DNA of 63,236 nucleotides from Isosphaera sp. (GTDB lineage Bacteria > Planctomycetota > Planctomycetia > Gemmatales > Gemmataceae). A program made the translations under genes and the position numbers. A model generated the notes under the pieces. That model did not search any database and had not been told where the DNA came from. It was given only the letters and a program-made list of their open reading frames with translations. The stretch covers positions 1 through 63,236 of the forward strand of contig PNKH01000035.1 in the NCBI GenBank assembly GCA_013822345.1. The letters run 5' to 3'. How positions within the stretch are numbered: the stretch's first letter is position 1; every line of letters starts with the position of its first letter. Below are positions 18,941-27,544 of the stretch, in pieces.

Positions 18941-19315
18941 ATGACCGCATACCTCGTGCTGATGCTCGCCGGGTACGCCGTCACGGTCCTGGTCGAGACG
19001 GCGGTGCTCTTGGCGCTGCTGTCCCGGCGGCACCCGGTGCGGGTGCGGGTGTTCGCCGGGGTGTGGCTGACCGCCTGCACCTACCCGGTGGTGTGGCTCG
19101 TGCTGCCGCCGCTGTTCGCCGAGCGGTGGGCGTACCTGCTCGTCGCCGAGACGTTCGCCCCGGCCGCGGAGGGGGTGCTGTTCTGGGCGGCGTTCGCCCG
19201 CCGCCTGCCGCCGGACCGCCGGGCGACGGCCCGCGACCTGCTCGCGATCCTGCTGGCGAACCTGGCGTCGTTCGGGGTCGGGGAAGTGCTGCACGCCACC
19301 GGGACGTGGGGTTAA
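18941..19315 (+). CDS. Small four-span membrane protein of unknown function
   Basis: The protein has 124 residues with GGGGGAG directly upstream of the ATG. Three to four hydrophobic spans (YLVLMLAGYAVTVLVETAVLLALL, VFAGVWLTACTYPVVWLVLPPLF, LLVAETFAPAAEGVLFWAAF and LLAILLANLASFGVG) are connected by short basic loops. Glu residues lie within two spans (VETA and AETF/AAEG). No recognised motif is present. It may be co-expressed with the polytopic protein upstream. Confidence 0.72.
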   Translation: MTAYLVLMLAGYAVTVLVETAVLLALLSRRHPVRVRVFAGVWLTACTYPVVWLVLPPLFAERWAYLLVAETFAPAAEGVLFWAAFARRLPPDRRATARDLLAILLANLASFGVGEVLHATGTWG

Positions 19316-19327
19316 CGAGCGCGTCCC

Positions 19328-19381
19328 GTCCGAGCGCGAGCGAGGGTCTACCTCAACCCTCGCTCGCGCTCGGGCTCGGAC
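19328..19381. repeat. REP-like palindrome, GCGAGCGAGGG family
   Basis: The left arm 19328-19347 pairs with 19356-19381 except that it lacks six bases (GCCCGA) present in the right arm. It is the same family as the two palindromes flanking the RAYT transposase gene at 24.6-25.3 kb, and lies between convergent genes. Confidence 0.85.
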
Positions 19382-19396
19382 CGAATACACCACCGC

Positions 19397-21346
19397 CTAC
19401 AAGTCCACCCGGTACTGCCCGCCGCTGAGGCACTCGCGGTTGGCGGCCTGGGTGCGGATCAGGCGGACCAGCACCGCGTACCCGGCGGTGAACCCGGCGC
19501 CCTCGAACGCGGCGAACACGTACTTGGTCGGGAGCGGGGCGTCGGTCGCCACGCACAGCCCGCCGAGCGACACGTCCCGGACCCGGGCCAGCACCGTCGC
19601 GTCGATCCCGCCGTCCCCGTGGATCGGGTACAGGGTGGCCCCGAACCCGGCCGCCACCCGCGGGTACTTCCGCCGGTCCTCGACGTTCCGCAGGGCCTGC
19701 CGGACCTCCCCGATCAGCTTCGGGACCAGGTCCTGGGCCTGCCGGGCGAACTCCCGGTCCGGGGCCCCGTACACCCCGCCGGTGACCGTCACCTCCCCGA
19801 CCACCTTCCCCGGGGCCGGGAGCCGGACCACCACCTCGAACCCGGACTTCTTCCCGCCGCCCCAGAACCCGCCCCCGCCGGCCGACTTCCGCAGCACCAC
19901 CCGGGCCGGCTCCGGCACGTCGGCGGTCAGCCCCCACGCGTCCCGCACCACCGACAGCTTGATCGGGACGACGGGCAGCGGGACGGTGGACGGGAACTGG
20001 CAGAACCACGTCCCGTCGGCCGCCCGCCCGACATCCCCGGGCAGCTCCGGGACGTGGGCCCCGGCGGCCGCGTGGGCGACCACCGCCCGGGCGAAGTCGG
20101 CGGCGGACAGCGGCGGGTCGGGGGCGTCCAGCCCGAGCAGCCGGGCGACCGGGACGACCGACCGGATCGGGCTCAGGTGGACGGCGAACCGGCGGGCCGG
20201 GGCGGCCGGCTCGAGGTACGCCGAGATCGGGGCCGGGGTGCGGGGCGGGGGGGCCGGGGCGGCCCCGGACGGGCGGCCGGCGGCGACCAGCTTCGGGAGC
20301 GGGCCGCGCCGCCCGGGGGCGGTCAGCCCTTGGGTCCCGGCCAGGGTGAAGTCCGCCGTCAGCTCGGTCGGCGGCCGCCCGGTCGGGTCGGCCCCGTCCA
20401 CCGGCTCGCCGGTCGGCAGGTCCATCTCGGCCATCGACCGCTCGACCCGCCTCCGCCGGACCTCCATCCCGGCCCCGGGCAGGGACGCGGCGGTGGCCAC
20501 CGCCATCAGCGCCTGGACGAACCCGAGGCACGACCCGAACCGGTCGGCCGGGTCCTTCGCCAGGGCCTTGGCGACGATCGGCTGGTCGACCGGCGGGAGG
20601 CCGGACAGGTCCGGCTTGCTGGAGACGTGCTGGAGCATCAGCTGCTGGGCCGTCTTCCCGGCGTACGGGAAGGTGCCGGTGAGCAGCTCCTGGTAGACCA
20701 GGGCGAGGCTGTACTGGTCGGACCGGTCGGACGGCTCCCCGCGGAGGGCCTCCGGGGCGACGTACTTCGGGGTCAGCCCGCGGTGCCCGGCGGCGTCGGC
20801 GTCCGGGTTCAGCTTCGCCACCAGCCCGTAGTCCCCGACCTTGACGTGCCCGGCGACCAGGAACAGGTTGGCCGGCTTGACATCGAGGTGCTGCAGCCCG
20901 TGCTTTCCGGCGATGACATCGAGGGCCTCGGCGGCGTCGGCGAAGTAGGCCAGCAGCTCGTCCCGGGGGATGCCGGGCAGCCCGCAGGTGCGGCACTCGC
21001 GGAACCGGTCGGCGAGCTGGCGGTCGGCCAGCTCCATCACCATGACCAGGTCCCCGGCCACCACCTCGACCCGCTCCAGGGTCAGCAGGAACGGGTGGCG
21101 GATCGCCTTGATCTCCCGGAACGCGTCCAGCTCCTGGGCCTGCCGCCGCTCCCCCTGGCCGTCCTCACCCTTCCCGCCGGGGACGAACTTGATCGCCTTG
21201 AGCAGCCCGCCGGGGGCCTCGCACTTCCACACCTCCCCGAACCCGCCCCGGCCGAGCGGCTCCAGCAGCCGGTACCCGGGCAGCGGCTCGGTCCCGGCCT
21301 GCTTGCGGAACAGGCGGTGGGACCCGCTGTCGGCGGTCGGGGGCAT
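19397..21346 (-). CDS. Serine/threonine protein kinase fused to a C-terminal PilZ domain
   Basis: The protein has 649 residues. A kinase domain spans about 25-285: glycine loop GRGGFGEV (32-39), lysine in KAIKF (53), HLDVKPANLF (153-162, Leu replacing Arg of HRD), DYG (172-174) and APEAL (197-201). After a proline-rich linker and a domain of unknown type (about 385-550), residues 556-649 carry both hallmarks of PilZ: RKYPR (RxxxR, 559-563) and DVSLGG (DxSxxG, 591-596). PilZ domains bind cyclic di-GMP, so kinase activity or targeting may respond to this messenger. No membrane span is seen, so it is likely cytoplasmic. Confidence 0.87.
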   Translation of the reverse strand: MPPTADSGSHRLFRKQAGTEPLPGYRLLEPLGRGGFGEVWKCEAPGGLLKAIKFVPGGKGEDGQGERRQAQELDAFREIKAIRHPFLLTLERVEVVAGDLVMVMELADRQLADRFRECRTCGLPGIPRDELLAYFADAAEALDVIAGKHGLQHLDVKPANLFLVAGHVKVGDYGLVAKLNPDADAAGHRGLTPKYVAPEALRGEPSDRSDQYSLALVYQELLTGTFPYAGKTAQQLMLQHVSSKPDLSGLPPVDQPIVAKALAKDPADRFGSCLGFVQALMAVATAASLPGAGMEVRRRRVERSMAEMDLPTGEPVDGADPTGRPPTELTADFTLAGTQGLTAPGRRGPLPKLVAAGRPSGAAPAPPPRTPAPISAYLEPAAPARRFAVHLSPIRSVVPVARLLGLDAPDPPLSAADFARAVVAHAAAGAHVPELPGDVGRAADGTWFCQFPSTVPLPVVPIKLSVVRDAWGLTADVPEPARVVLRKSAGGGGFWGGGKKSGFEVVVRLPAPGKVVGEVTVTGGVYGAPDREFARQAQDLVPKLIGEVRQALRNVEDRRKYPRVAAGFGATLYPIHGDGGIDATVLARVRDVSLGGLCVATDAPLPTKYVFAAFEGAGFTAGYAVLVRLIRTQAANRECLSGGQYRVDL

Positions 21347-21441
21347 GGGGTGTGGGAAGCCGGGGAAAGCGGGGCGGTCGCGTCGCTGAAGGGTAGGTCA
21401 CGAACGCCCGGGGTGTCGGGAAATCGCGCGGCGGGCCCGGG

Positions 21442-21864
21442 TCACCTCGGCCGGTCGATCGTGAGGGTGACCCGGTTCGTCTTCGCCTCGACGACCGCCT
21501 CCAGCCCGGAGGTGGCGAACCGCTGGTACCGGGCGTCCACCACCCGCTTCGCCACGGCCCGGACCTTCGGCCGGTCGTCGCCCCCGCCCTCCGCCGCCTC
21601 CGGCGGGGCGATCAGCACCTGGTACCGGCCGGGCGGGGCCCCGTCCCCGGGCTTGGCGGTTGTCAGCCGGAACCCGCCGGCCGCGTCGATCTCGCCGGCG
21701 GCGCTGACCCGGGCCTCCGCCGACTCGAACACCACGGTCCCGCCGGCCAGCTCGACCGCCGGGCTCCCGTCGGCGTAGACGACCACCCCCTCGACCGGGT
21801 ACGTCCCCGAGGCGCAGCCGGCGCACACCAGGGCGAGGGCGGCGAAGGGCAACGGGCGCGGCAT
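21442..21864 (-). CDS. Small lipoprotein with carboxypeptidase-regulatory-like domain
   Basis: The protein has 140 residues. The signal peptide MPRPLPFAALALVCAGC ends in a lipobox with Cys17. The mature part has the Ig-like strand pattern PVEGVVVYADGSP, then GGTVVFESAE and GGFRLTTAKPGDGAPPGRYQVLI, typical of the transthyretin-like carboxypeptidase regulatory domain. In planctomycetes such lipoproteins commonly lie directly downstream of a DUF1559 gene, as here. GGAGG precedes the start. Its role is unknown; an assembly partner of the DUF1559 pseudopilin is a reasonable inference. Confidence 0.82.
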   Translation of the reverse strand: MPRPLPFAALALVCAGCASGTYPVEGVVVYADGSPAVELAGGTVVFESAEARVSAAGEIDAAGGFRLTTAKPGDGAPPGRYQVLIAPPEAAEGGGDDRPKVRAVAKRVVDARYQRFATSGLEAVVEAKTNRVTLTIDRPR

Positions 21865-21958
21865 CGGCGGGACCTCCGCGAAGGTGATGGGAACGTCGGA
21901 GATGGTCTGTGACGGGTACCCGCCGGCCACCGAGTCGGGAGCGGTTCCGGGGGCCGTG

Positions 21959-22024
21959 GTCGGGAGGGCGAGGCTCCCGCCGAGCCGTGTGGCTCCGGCT
22001 CGGCGGGAGCCTCGCCCTCCCGAC
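21959..22024. repeat. Intergenic inverted repeat (28-bp arms)
   Basis: Arms 21959-21986 and 21997-22024 (GGGAGGGCGAGGCTCCCGCC and complement) are perfect. It separates the DUF1559 gene from its downstream lipoprotein gene and could lower expression of the second gene. Confidence 0.9.
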
Positions 22025-22028
22025 TCGA

Positions 22029-22937
22029 TCAGTCGGTGCTCGGGGTCGGCTGCCCGTCCCCCCGGTTCGACAGCCGGGACAGGGTGGTCAGGTCGATCGA
22101 GGTGCGGACCCCGCGGACCGACCCGTCGCACATCACGAACTGGACGATCCCGGTGTGGTAGCTGCCGAACTTGTCCCGCTCCCGCCCCGAGGTGTCGGTC
22201 GGGGACCGGGCCAGGAAGTACTCCGGCGGGCCGGCGATCCGCCCGACCGTCTCCGTCAGGTCGCCGTTCAGGAACGAGTTGTCGCCGTCCACCTGGTCCC
22301 CGAAGAACCCCTGCTTGACGTGCTTCTCGCCGACCAGGAAGGTGTTCCCGGTCCCGTCGGTGATCCGGGGGAGGGTTAGGGTCGACTTCCAGTTCGGCCA
22401 CCCGGCGGCCTGGATCAGGGCCCCGGTCGCGGTCGTCATCTCCCGCAGCGACTGGTCGTCCCCGAGGTTGGCGGCGTAGTCCCCGAGCATCCCGGCCTTG
22501 GTCCCGTCCCGGATCGTGTTCCCGTCCGACGCCACCAGCCGGCTGAACAGCCCGGGGCCGCGCCGGGACGGGCACAGGTACGTCTTCACCTGGGCCCGGA
22601 AGTCGAACGACGCCGGCTGGTCCCGGTACTTGACCCGCAGGTCCCACCCGCGGAACAGGTTCTCCTGCTCCAGCTGCGGCAGGATCAGCAGGTTCCAGCT
22701 CGCCTCCCCGTCGACGTGGAGCCGGGACGGCGGGAGGGTGCCGGTCGTGTCGTGGTAGTTGTGGACGGCCAGCCCGATCTGCTTCAGGTTGTTCGCGCAG
22801 GCGGACCGGGCGGCCGACTCCCGGACCTTCTGGACGGCCGGGAGGAGGAGCCCGACCAGGACGGCGATGATCGCGATCACCACCAGCAGCTCGATCAGCG
22901 TGAACCCGGCGGCTCGAATGGGACGGAAGCGTGACAT
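22029..22937 (-). CDS. DUF1559 pseudopilin-like protein
   Basis: The protein has 302 residues from [11 protein letters not shown]; the upstream ORF extension is rejected. It begins with a type IV pilin-like prepilin leader and methylation motif ([17 protein letters not shown], residues 11-27). The DUF1559 body includes [19 protein letters not shown] and the C-terminal H-x9-DG signature in [19 protein letters not shown]1559 proteins are hugely expanded in Planctomycetes and are thought to form type II secretion-like or cell-surface fibres. The gene is followed by a small lipoprotein gene on the same strand. Confidence 0.95.
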   Translation of the reverse strand: MSRFRPIRAAGFTLIELLVVIAIIAVLVGLLLPAVQKVRESAARSACANNLKQIGLAVHNYHDTTGTLPPSRLHVDGEASWNLLILPQLEQENLFRGWDLRVKYRDQPASFDFRAQVKTYLCPSRRGPGLFSRLVASDGNTIRDGTKAGMLGDYAANLGDDQSLREMTTATGALIQAAGWPNWKSTLTLPRITDGTGNTFLVGEKHVKQGFFGDQVDGDNSFLNGDLTETVGRIAGPPEYFLARSPTDTSGRERDKFGSYHTGIVQFVMCDGSVRGVRTSIDLTTLSRLSNRGDGQPTPSTD

Positions 22938-23086
22938 GGGCAGTTCCCCGGGGGGTGGATGAAGACCGAGGATCGAACGACGGGGGTGAGAGGACGGTCG
23001 CCCCCTCACCAACTCCTCACCGACTCTACCCCGAACCGCCCGCCCCCACCAGCCGTCCCGCGTAACTTCCCCGCCCGCCGGGGTTG

Positions 23087-23115
23087 TTGGCACGGGACCC
23101 GGACTCGGGTATGAT
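23087..23115 (+). promoter_or_regulatory. Candidate sigma-70-type promoter upstream of DUF1501 gene
   Basis: TTGGCA (23087-23092) and TATGAT (23110-23115) are separated by 17 bases, close to consensus in an otherwise GC-rich gap. The start codon at 23155 lies about 33 bases after the predicted transcription start. Confidence 0.55.
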
Positions 23116-23154
23116 CACCGTCGGCCCGTCTCCTCCCGACCCGGGGCCCGACCC

Positions 23155-24594
23155 ATGCTCCCGCTCACCGGCCGCCCCACACGCCTGTGCTCCGGCCCGT
23201 CCCGCCGCGAGTTCCTCCGCGCCGGCGGGCTGACCGTCGGCGGGCTGTCGCTCCCGGCGCTGCTCCGGGCCGAGGCCGAGAAGCCCGGGCGCGGCCGGGC
23301 GAAGTCGTGCCTCCTGATCTTCATGGACGGCGGGCCGAGTCACCTGGAGCTGTGGGACCTGAAGCCGGACGCCCCGGTCGAGGTCCGCGGCGAGTTCCGC
23401 CCGGTCCGGTCGAGCGTCCCGGGCGTGACGGTGAGCGAGCTGCTGCCGCGGACGTCCCGGGTGATGCACCACTTGGCGCAGGTGCGGTCGGTCCGGCACG
23501 GGGTGAACGACCACAACGCCGGCACCTTCTACATGCTGACCGGGAAGCACCCGGGGACCGACGGCGGGCGCGGCGTCCAGACCGACTCGGCGGCGACGTT
23601 CCCGCCGTTCGGGGCGGTGGTCGCGAAGGAGCGGCCGGTGGACCGGCCGGTCCCGGCGTTCGTCCACCTGCCGGAGTTCCAGTGGAACAACGGGGCGGAC
23701 ATCGGCGGGCAGAAGGCGGGGTTCCTGGGGGCGAAGTACGACCCGTTCGAGGGCGGGGACCCGAGCCTGCCGGGGTACCGGGTGCCGGGGCTGGAGCCGC
23801 TGCCGGAGGTGCCGCTGGACCGGCTCGGGGCGCGGGACGACCTGCGGCAGGCGCTGGACCGGGCGGTCGGGGTGCGCGGCGACGCGGCGGCGGTCGGGCG
23901 GATGGACCTGTTCCACCGGAAGGCGGTCGAGATCGTCACCTCGGGGGACGCCCGGACGGCGTTCGACCTGTCGCGGGAGCCGGCCCGGGTGCGGGAGTGG
24001 TACGGGACCGACCCCGGCAGCGACCGCGGGCTAGAGGCGCGGAAATTCGGGGGGTTGCCGCACATCGGCCAGACGTTCCTGCTCGCGCGGCGGCTGATCG
24101 AGTCCGGGGTGCGGCTGGTGACGGTGATGACCGGGCGGCGGATCGACCAGGCGTGGGACACGCACCGGGACCACTTCGGGCTGATGCGGCGGGCGCTCTG
24201 CCCGCCGTTCGACCGGGCGTTCGCGGCGCTGCTGACCGACATGCGGGACCGCGGCCTGTTGGACGAAACCCTCGTCGTGGTGATGGGGGAGTTCGGTCGG
24301 ACGCCGAAGGTCGGGCAGGTGACGAGCGGGGCGGGGGCGACGGCGAACGGGCGGGACCACTGGCCGTACTGCTACACGGTGCTGTTCGCCGGGGCGGGGG
24401 TGCCGGGCGGGGCGGTGTACGGGTCGAGTGACCGGACGGCGGCGTACCCGAGCGAGAACCCGGTCGGCCCGGAGGACGTGGCGGCGACGGTGTACGCGGC
24501 GCTCGGCATCGACCCGGCGCTAGAGCTGCGCGACGGCCAGGACCGGCCGCACACGCTGTGTACGGGCCAGCCGATCCGGGCGCTGCTGGGGTAA
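23155..24594 (+). CDS. DUF1501 protein, Tat-exported sulfatase-like
   Basis: The protein has 479 residues. SRREFLRAGG near residues 16-25 is a twin-arginine signal. The body shows the DUF1501 pattern, a relative of the alkaline-phosphatase/sulfatase fold: CLLIFMDGGPSHLELWDLKPDAP, DHNAGTFYMLTGKHPG, AWDTHRDHF, MGEFGRTPKV and GRDHWPYCYTVLFAGAGVPGG. In planctomycetes DUF1501 genes usually pair with a large DUF1549/DUF1553 cytochrome-like gene; none is next to this one. Biochemical activity is not established for the family. A good promoter lies just upstream. Confidence 0.92.
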   Translation: MLPLTGRPTRLCSGPSRREFLRAGGLTVGGLSLPALLRAEAEKPGRGRAKSCLLIFMDGGPSHLELWDLKPDAPVEVRGEFRPVRSSVPGVTVSELLPRTSRVMHHLAQVRSVRHGVNDHNAGTFYMLTGKHPGTDGGRGVQTDSAATFPPFGAVVAKERPVDRPVPAFVHLPEFQWNNGADIGGQKAGFLGAKYDPFEGGDPSLPGYRVPGLEPLPEVPLDRLGARDDLRQALDRAVGVRGDAAAVGRMDLFHRKAVEIVTSGDARTAFDLSREPARVREWYGTDPGSDRGLEARKFGGLPHIGQTFLLARRLIESGVRLVTVMTGRRIDQAWDTHRDHFGLMRRALCPPFDRAFAALLTDMRDRGLLDETLVVVMGEFGRTPKVGQVTSGAGATANGRDHWPYCYTVLFAGAGVPGGAVYGSSDRTAAYPSENPVGPEDVAATVYAALGIDPALELRDGQDRPHTLCTGQPIRALLG

Positions 24595-24604
24595 GGCGGT
24601 CCGG

Positions 24605-24664
24605 GTCGGAGCCCGAGCGCGAGCGAGGGACCACCTCAACCCTCGCTCGCGCTCGGGCTCCGAC
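24605..24664. repeat. REP-like palindrome overlapping the 3' end of the RAYT gene
   Basis: Arms 24605-24629 and 24640-24664 are perfect 25-bp reverse complements (GTCGGAGCCCGAGCGCGAGC and complement). The RAYT stop codon at 24636-24638 lies inside the loop, so the last residues of the transposase are encoded by the palindrome. Confidence 0.92.
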
Positions 24665-25175
24665 CGTCGGCGCTCGGGTCCGGGAACACCGCCATCGGCT
24701 CGCCCTGCCGGTGCAGCGTGTACTCCACGTCGGCGGCGACCGCGTCCTCGCGCCACAGGTACTTCGTGCTCCCGTGGGTCGTCCACCGCTTCCGGTCCGG
24801 GTGGTCGTACCCGGCCTCGTTCAGCCGCCGGCTCGCGGTCGCCTTGCACGCCCGCATCACGAACTCCGGCTCCCGGTCGGCGGTCACCACCAGGTGGACG
24901 TGGTTCGACCGGACGTGGGCGGCGAGCAGGGGCCACCCGCGGAACCGGCACTCGTCCACGACGGCGTCCCGGACCACCGCCCGCCGGCCGGCGTCCAGCC
25001 GGTACGGCTCTTGCGACATCCGGTGGTGCGCGTCGGCTCGACGGTCCGCGTCCGGTTCCACCCAGGGGGTGCCGAACCGGTTGTGCCCCCGGTCCACCGA
25101 CCCCGGCGCGTCGCCGTGCAACCAGGTGCCGTAGGTCGAGAAGGTGATGAAGTAGGCGAGGGGCCGGTCGGGCAT
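24636..25175 (-). CDS. REP-associated tyrosine transposase (RAYT, Y1/HUH family)
   Basis: The protein has 179 residues from MPDRPLAYFITFSTYG. The HUH metal-binding motif is HVH at 92-94 in SNHVHLVV, and the probable catalytic tyrosine is Tyr152 in DVEYTLHRQGEP, the position matching the VDYI motif of Escherichia coli TnpA-REP. RAYTs are single-copy relatives of IS200 transposases that nick and mobilise REP hairpins. The gene is bracketed by two palindromes of one family (24605-24664 and 25199-25259), a layout typical of a RAYT locus. The C-terminus RSPSASEG is encoded by the palindrome. No IS200-type ends beyond these are seen. Confidence 0.88.
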   Translation of the reverse strand: MPDRPLAYFITFSTYGTWLHGDAPGSVDRGHNRFGTPWVEPDADRRADAHHRMSQEPYRLDAGRRAVVRDAVVDECRFRGWPLLAAHVRSNHVHLVVTADREPEFVMRACKATASRRLNEAGYDHPDRKRWTTHGSTKYLWREDAVAADVEYTLHRQGEPMAVFPDPSADGRSPSASEG

Positions 25176-25198
25176 GGGCCACCGGTGTTGAGGTCCGG

Positions 25199-25259
25199 GT
25201 CCGAGCCCGAGCGCCAGCGGGGGTCCGGCCTCGACCCTCGCTGGCGCTCGGGCTCGGAC
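25199..25259. repeat. REP-like palindrome upstream of the RAYT gene
   Basis: Arms 25199-25224 and 25234-25259 (GTCCGAGCCCGAGCGCCAGC and complement) pair almost throughout. It is the same family as 24605-24664 and 19328-19381, with a compensated G-to-C change in both arms (GCGCCAGC against GCGCGAGC). Confidence 0.9.
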
Positions 25260-25279
25260 GGGAGGGACGGAACCCGCCG

Positions 25280-27016
25280 TCACCTCCCGCCCAGCGCCGC
25301 CGGGACCGGGTACTCGGCCCGCGCCGGCGGTGGCAGCCCGAGCCACCGGGCGAACACCGCCGCCGCCGCCTGCGGGGTCACCGGCTCGTCCGACGCTCCG
25401 CCGCCGACCCCCGGCCCGTGGAACATCAGCGGGACGTGGGCGTCGTAGTCCCACGGCGCCCCGTGCGTCGTCCCGGTGTCCAGCGCCTTCGACGGCAGGC
25501 ACCACTCCTTCAGCACCACGTACACGTCCCCGCACCGCTCGTCCTTCTCCCGCCCGGACGGCGGCACCCACAGCGCCTTCCGCACCCGGGCCTCGACCCG
25601 GTCGGCCGGCGGGGTCCCGGACGCCAGGTCCGCCCGGGTGTACGCCCGCCCCACGTCCGGGTGCGCCCGGAGGAACCAGGCCGCCTCCGCCGCCACCTCC
25701 GCCCGCGACCGCCCGGCCGCCGCCACCGCCTTCGGGCTGAGGTGGACCCACGGGAACACCGACCCCTCGACCCACCCGGCCGGCCCCCCGAACGCCTTCG
25801 CCAGGTGCGCCTCCAGCGCCTTCTGCACCGCCGCCGGCTCGACCCGCTTCGCCGCGACGCCCGCCGGCCGGTACGCCGTCCTCGCCTCCACCAGCGGGCA
25901 GATGCCGTGGTCGGCCGTCACCCCGACGAGGTATCGGTCCGGGCCGACGTGCTCGTCCAGGAACCGGAGGAGGTCGGCCATCAGGGCGTCGCTCCGGAGG
26001 GTGACATCGAGCACCTCGTGCGAGTCCGGCCCCCAGGTGTGGCCGATCAGGTCGTTCGACGAGAAGCTGACGACGAGCAGGTCCGGGGTGTCGTCCGCCC
26101 CGAGCCGCTCCGCCCGGACGCACTCCTTCGCCAGGTCGAGCAGCAGGTCGTTCCCGAACGGCGAGTTGGCCAGCGCCTCGTAGTACTCCTTTCCCGGCTT
26201 CCCGGCCGGGCTCATCGGGTGCGGGAACGTCTTCCCCTGCGCCCACCCCTTCGCCCCCACCCCCCTCCCCTCGCCCGGCCCGTCGTCCGGCCCGGCCCAC
26301 GCGTCGTAGTCCACGTCCGGCCGCACCCGCTCCCACACCTGACCGGCCCACCGGTCGGCCGCCCCGGACGCGTTGAACGCCTCGACCCACGGGTGGACCC
26401 GGCCGGCGTAGTAGGTGGAGGTGACGAACCGGCCGGTGAACCAGTACGCCCCGTCGGGCCGCTTGCCGGTCGGGAGGATCGCCGACCGGTCCTTGAGCGA
26501 CAGCCCGAACACCTTGGCCCCGGGGTGGCGGGCCTTGAGCACGTCGGCGACCGTGTCGGCCAGCAGCCGGTCCGGGGTGCCGCCGTCCCTCGGCCTGGCC
26601 TTCGGGTCCTTGGTGTCGGCCGGGGCGGCCGGCGGGGCGGGGACGGTCTCGTACCGGTCGGACCCGGCGCAGTAGACCACCCGGCCGCCCTCGAGCCAGT
26701 TGTTGTTGACGATGCCGTGCCGGTCCGGGGCGGCGCCGGTGAGCATGGACGCGTGGCCCGGGCCGGTGCTGGTCGTCCCGTAGGGGTAGTAGCAGCGGGT
26801 GAACGTCACCCCGCCGCCCTGGAGGCGGGCGAACCCGTCCGGGCCGAACAGCGGCCGCCACCGCTCCGGGAAGTCGCCGCGCATCTGGTCGAACACGACG
26901 AGGACGGCGAGGCGGACCGGCGGGGGGCCGGGGCGGGGCCGGGTGTAGGCGGCGGCGAGGGCGATGAGCCCGGCGACGGCGGCCAGGAGCAGGGCGAGGG
27001 AGGTGCGGGGGCGCAT
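25280..27016 (-). CDS. PafA-type alkaline phosphatase (AP superfamily), exported
   Basis: The protein has 578 residues with a signal peptide at 1-24. The AP-superfamily metal ligands and nucleophile are visible: Asp43 in FDQMRGD, Thr84 in GTTSTGPGHAS, Asn105 in IVNNNW, the pair Lys175-x-Arg177 in LSLKDRS, NDLIGH, TADHG and a late THG histidine. The Thr nucleophile, Asn and K-x-R set is that of PafA, the phosphate-irrepressible phosphomonoesterase, rather than PhoA. It would release phosphate from organic monoesters in the periplasm. The start ATG at 27016 is chosen because the signal peptide begins there. Confidence 0.87.
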   Translation of the reverse strand: MRPRTSLALLLAAVAGLIALAAAYTRPRPGPPPVRLAVLVVFDQMRGDFPERWRPLFGPDGFARLQGGGVTFTRCYYPYGTTSTGPGHASMLTGAAPDRHGIVNNNWLEGGRVVYCAGSDRYETVPAPPAAPADTKDPKARPRDGGTPDRLLADTVADVLKARHPGAKVFGLSLKDRSAILPTGKRPDGAYWFTGRFVTSTYYAGRVHPWVEAFNASGAADRWAGQVWERVRPDVDYDAWAGPDDGPGEGRGVGAKGWAQGKTFPHPMSPAGKPGKEYYEALANSPFGNDLLLDLAKECVRAERLGADDTPDLLVVSFSSNDLIGHTWGPDSHEVLDVTLRSDALMADLLRFLDEHVGPDRYLVGVTADHGICPLVEARTAYRPAGVAAKRVEPAAVQKALEAHLAKAFGGPAGWVEGSVFPWVHLSPKAVAAAGRSRAEVAAEAAWFLRAHPDVGRAYTRADLASGTPPADRVEARVRKALWVPPSGREKDERCGDVYVVLKEWCLPSKALDTGTTHGAPWDYDAHVPLMFHGPGVGGGASDEPVTPQAAAAVFARWLGLPPPARAEYPVPAALGGR

Positions 27017-27024
27017 GGGGGCGG

Positions 27025-27279
27025 TCAGTTCCGCGGGTGGTGGACGTGGAACACCCGCGCCACCCCGCCGGGGTTGACCCGGTACCAGAAGGTGAGCGGC
27101 GGGACGATCAGGACGCGGACGTTCCCGCCTCGGGACTCGCCCTCGCCCTGCGGGTCGTCGCGGAGCAACCGGTTCGCCCGGTTGACCGCCGCCTCCATCC
27201 GGTCCCGCTCGTCCGGCGTGGCACGGACCCAGGCGTCGGCCAGGGCGTCGTACCCGGACTCGTCCCACTCCGGGTTCAC
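27025..27279 (-). CDS. RelE/ParE-like toxin of a type II toxin-antitoxin pair
   Basis: The protein has 84 residues with a GTG start overlapping the antitoxin stop by four bases (GTGA). The pattern of an N-terminal helical pair, then DDPQGEGESR, then VRVLIVPPLTFWYRVNPGG and VARVFHVHHP matches the compact RelE-like fold found in many planctomycete and cyanobacterial pairs, in which the toxin cleaves ribosome-bound mRNA. The catalytic basic residues cannot be fixed by eye. It is translationally coupled to the upstream antitoxin gene. Confidence 0.75.
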   Translation of the reverse strand: MNPEWDESGYDALADAWVRATPDERDRMEAAVNRANRLLRDDPQGEGESRGGNVRVLIVPPLTFWYRVNPGGVARVFHVHHPRN

Positions 27280-27506
27280 GGCAGCTTCCTCAGCATGGCG
27301 AGCACCTCCTCGGTGGTGTACGTCTTGCGGCCCGGCTGGCACCGCCGCTCGATCTCCTCGGGGCTGAGCTCCGGCCCGAGCCGGGCCGGGTCGACCTTCG
27401 GCTGGACGACGGCGACCACGAACCCGTCGTCGTCGACCAGCTCGACCGCCCTGGTCAGATCCTTCAACCGCTCCAGCAGCCCGGCGTCGATCTTCACCCG
27501 TTCCAC
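27276..27506 (-). CDS. Antitoxin of the RelE-like pair
   Basis: The protein has 76 residues with a GTG start and GGAGG upstream. The sequence VERVKIDAGLLERLKDL, then VELVDDDGFVVAVVQPKVD, then ELSPEEIERRCQPGRKTYTTEEVLAMLRKL has the shape of planctomycete antitoxins: a short sheet followed by a helical toxin-binding tail beginning after SPEE. It would neutralise the downstream toxin and perhaps repress the operon. A TACAAT element at 27534-27539 on the minus strand may serve as -10 box. Confidence 0.75.
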   Translation of the reverse strand: MERVKIDAGLLERLKDLTRAVELVDDDGFVVAVVQPKVDPARLGPELSPEEIERRCQPGRKTYTTEEVLAMLRKLP

Positions 27507-27544
27507 GGCACGGCCCTCCTCCGGCTTCCGGCCATTGTACCACC

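Noticed and set aside
24636..25259. Complete IS200/IS605 insertion sequence
   Set aside because: There is no TnpB and no typical subterminal hairpin/target arrangement, and the protein matches RAYT features better.
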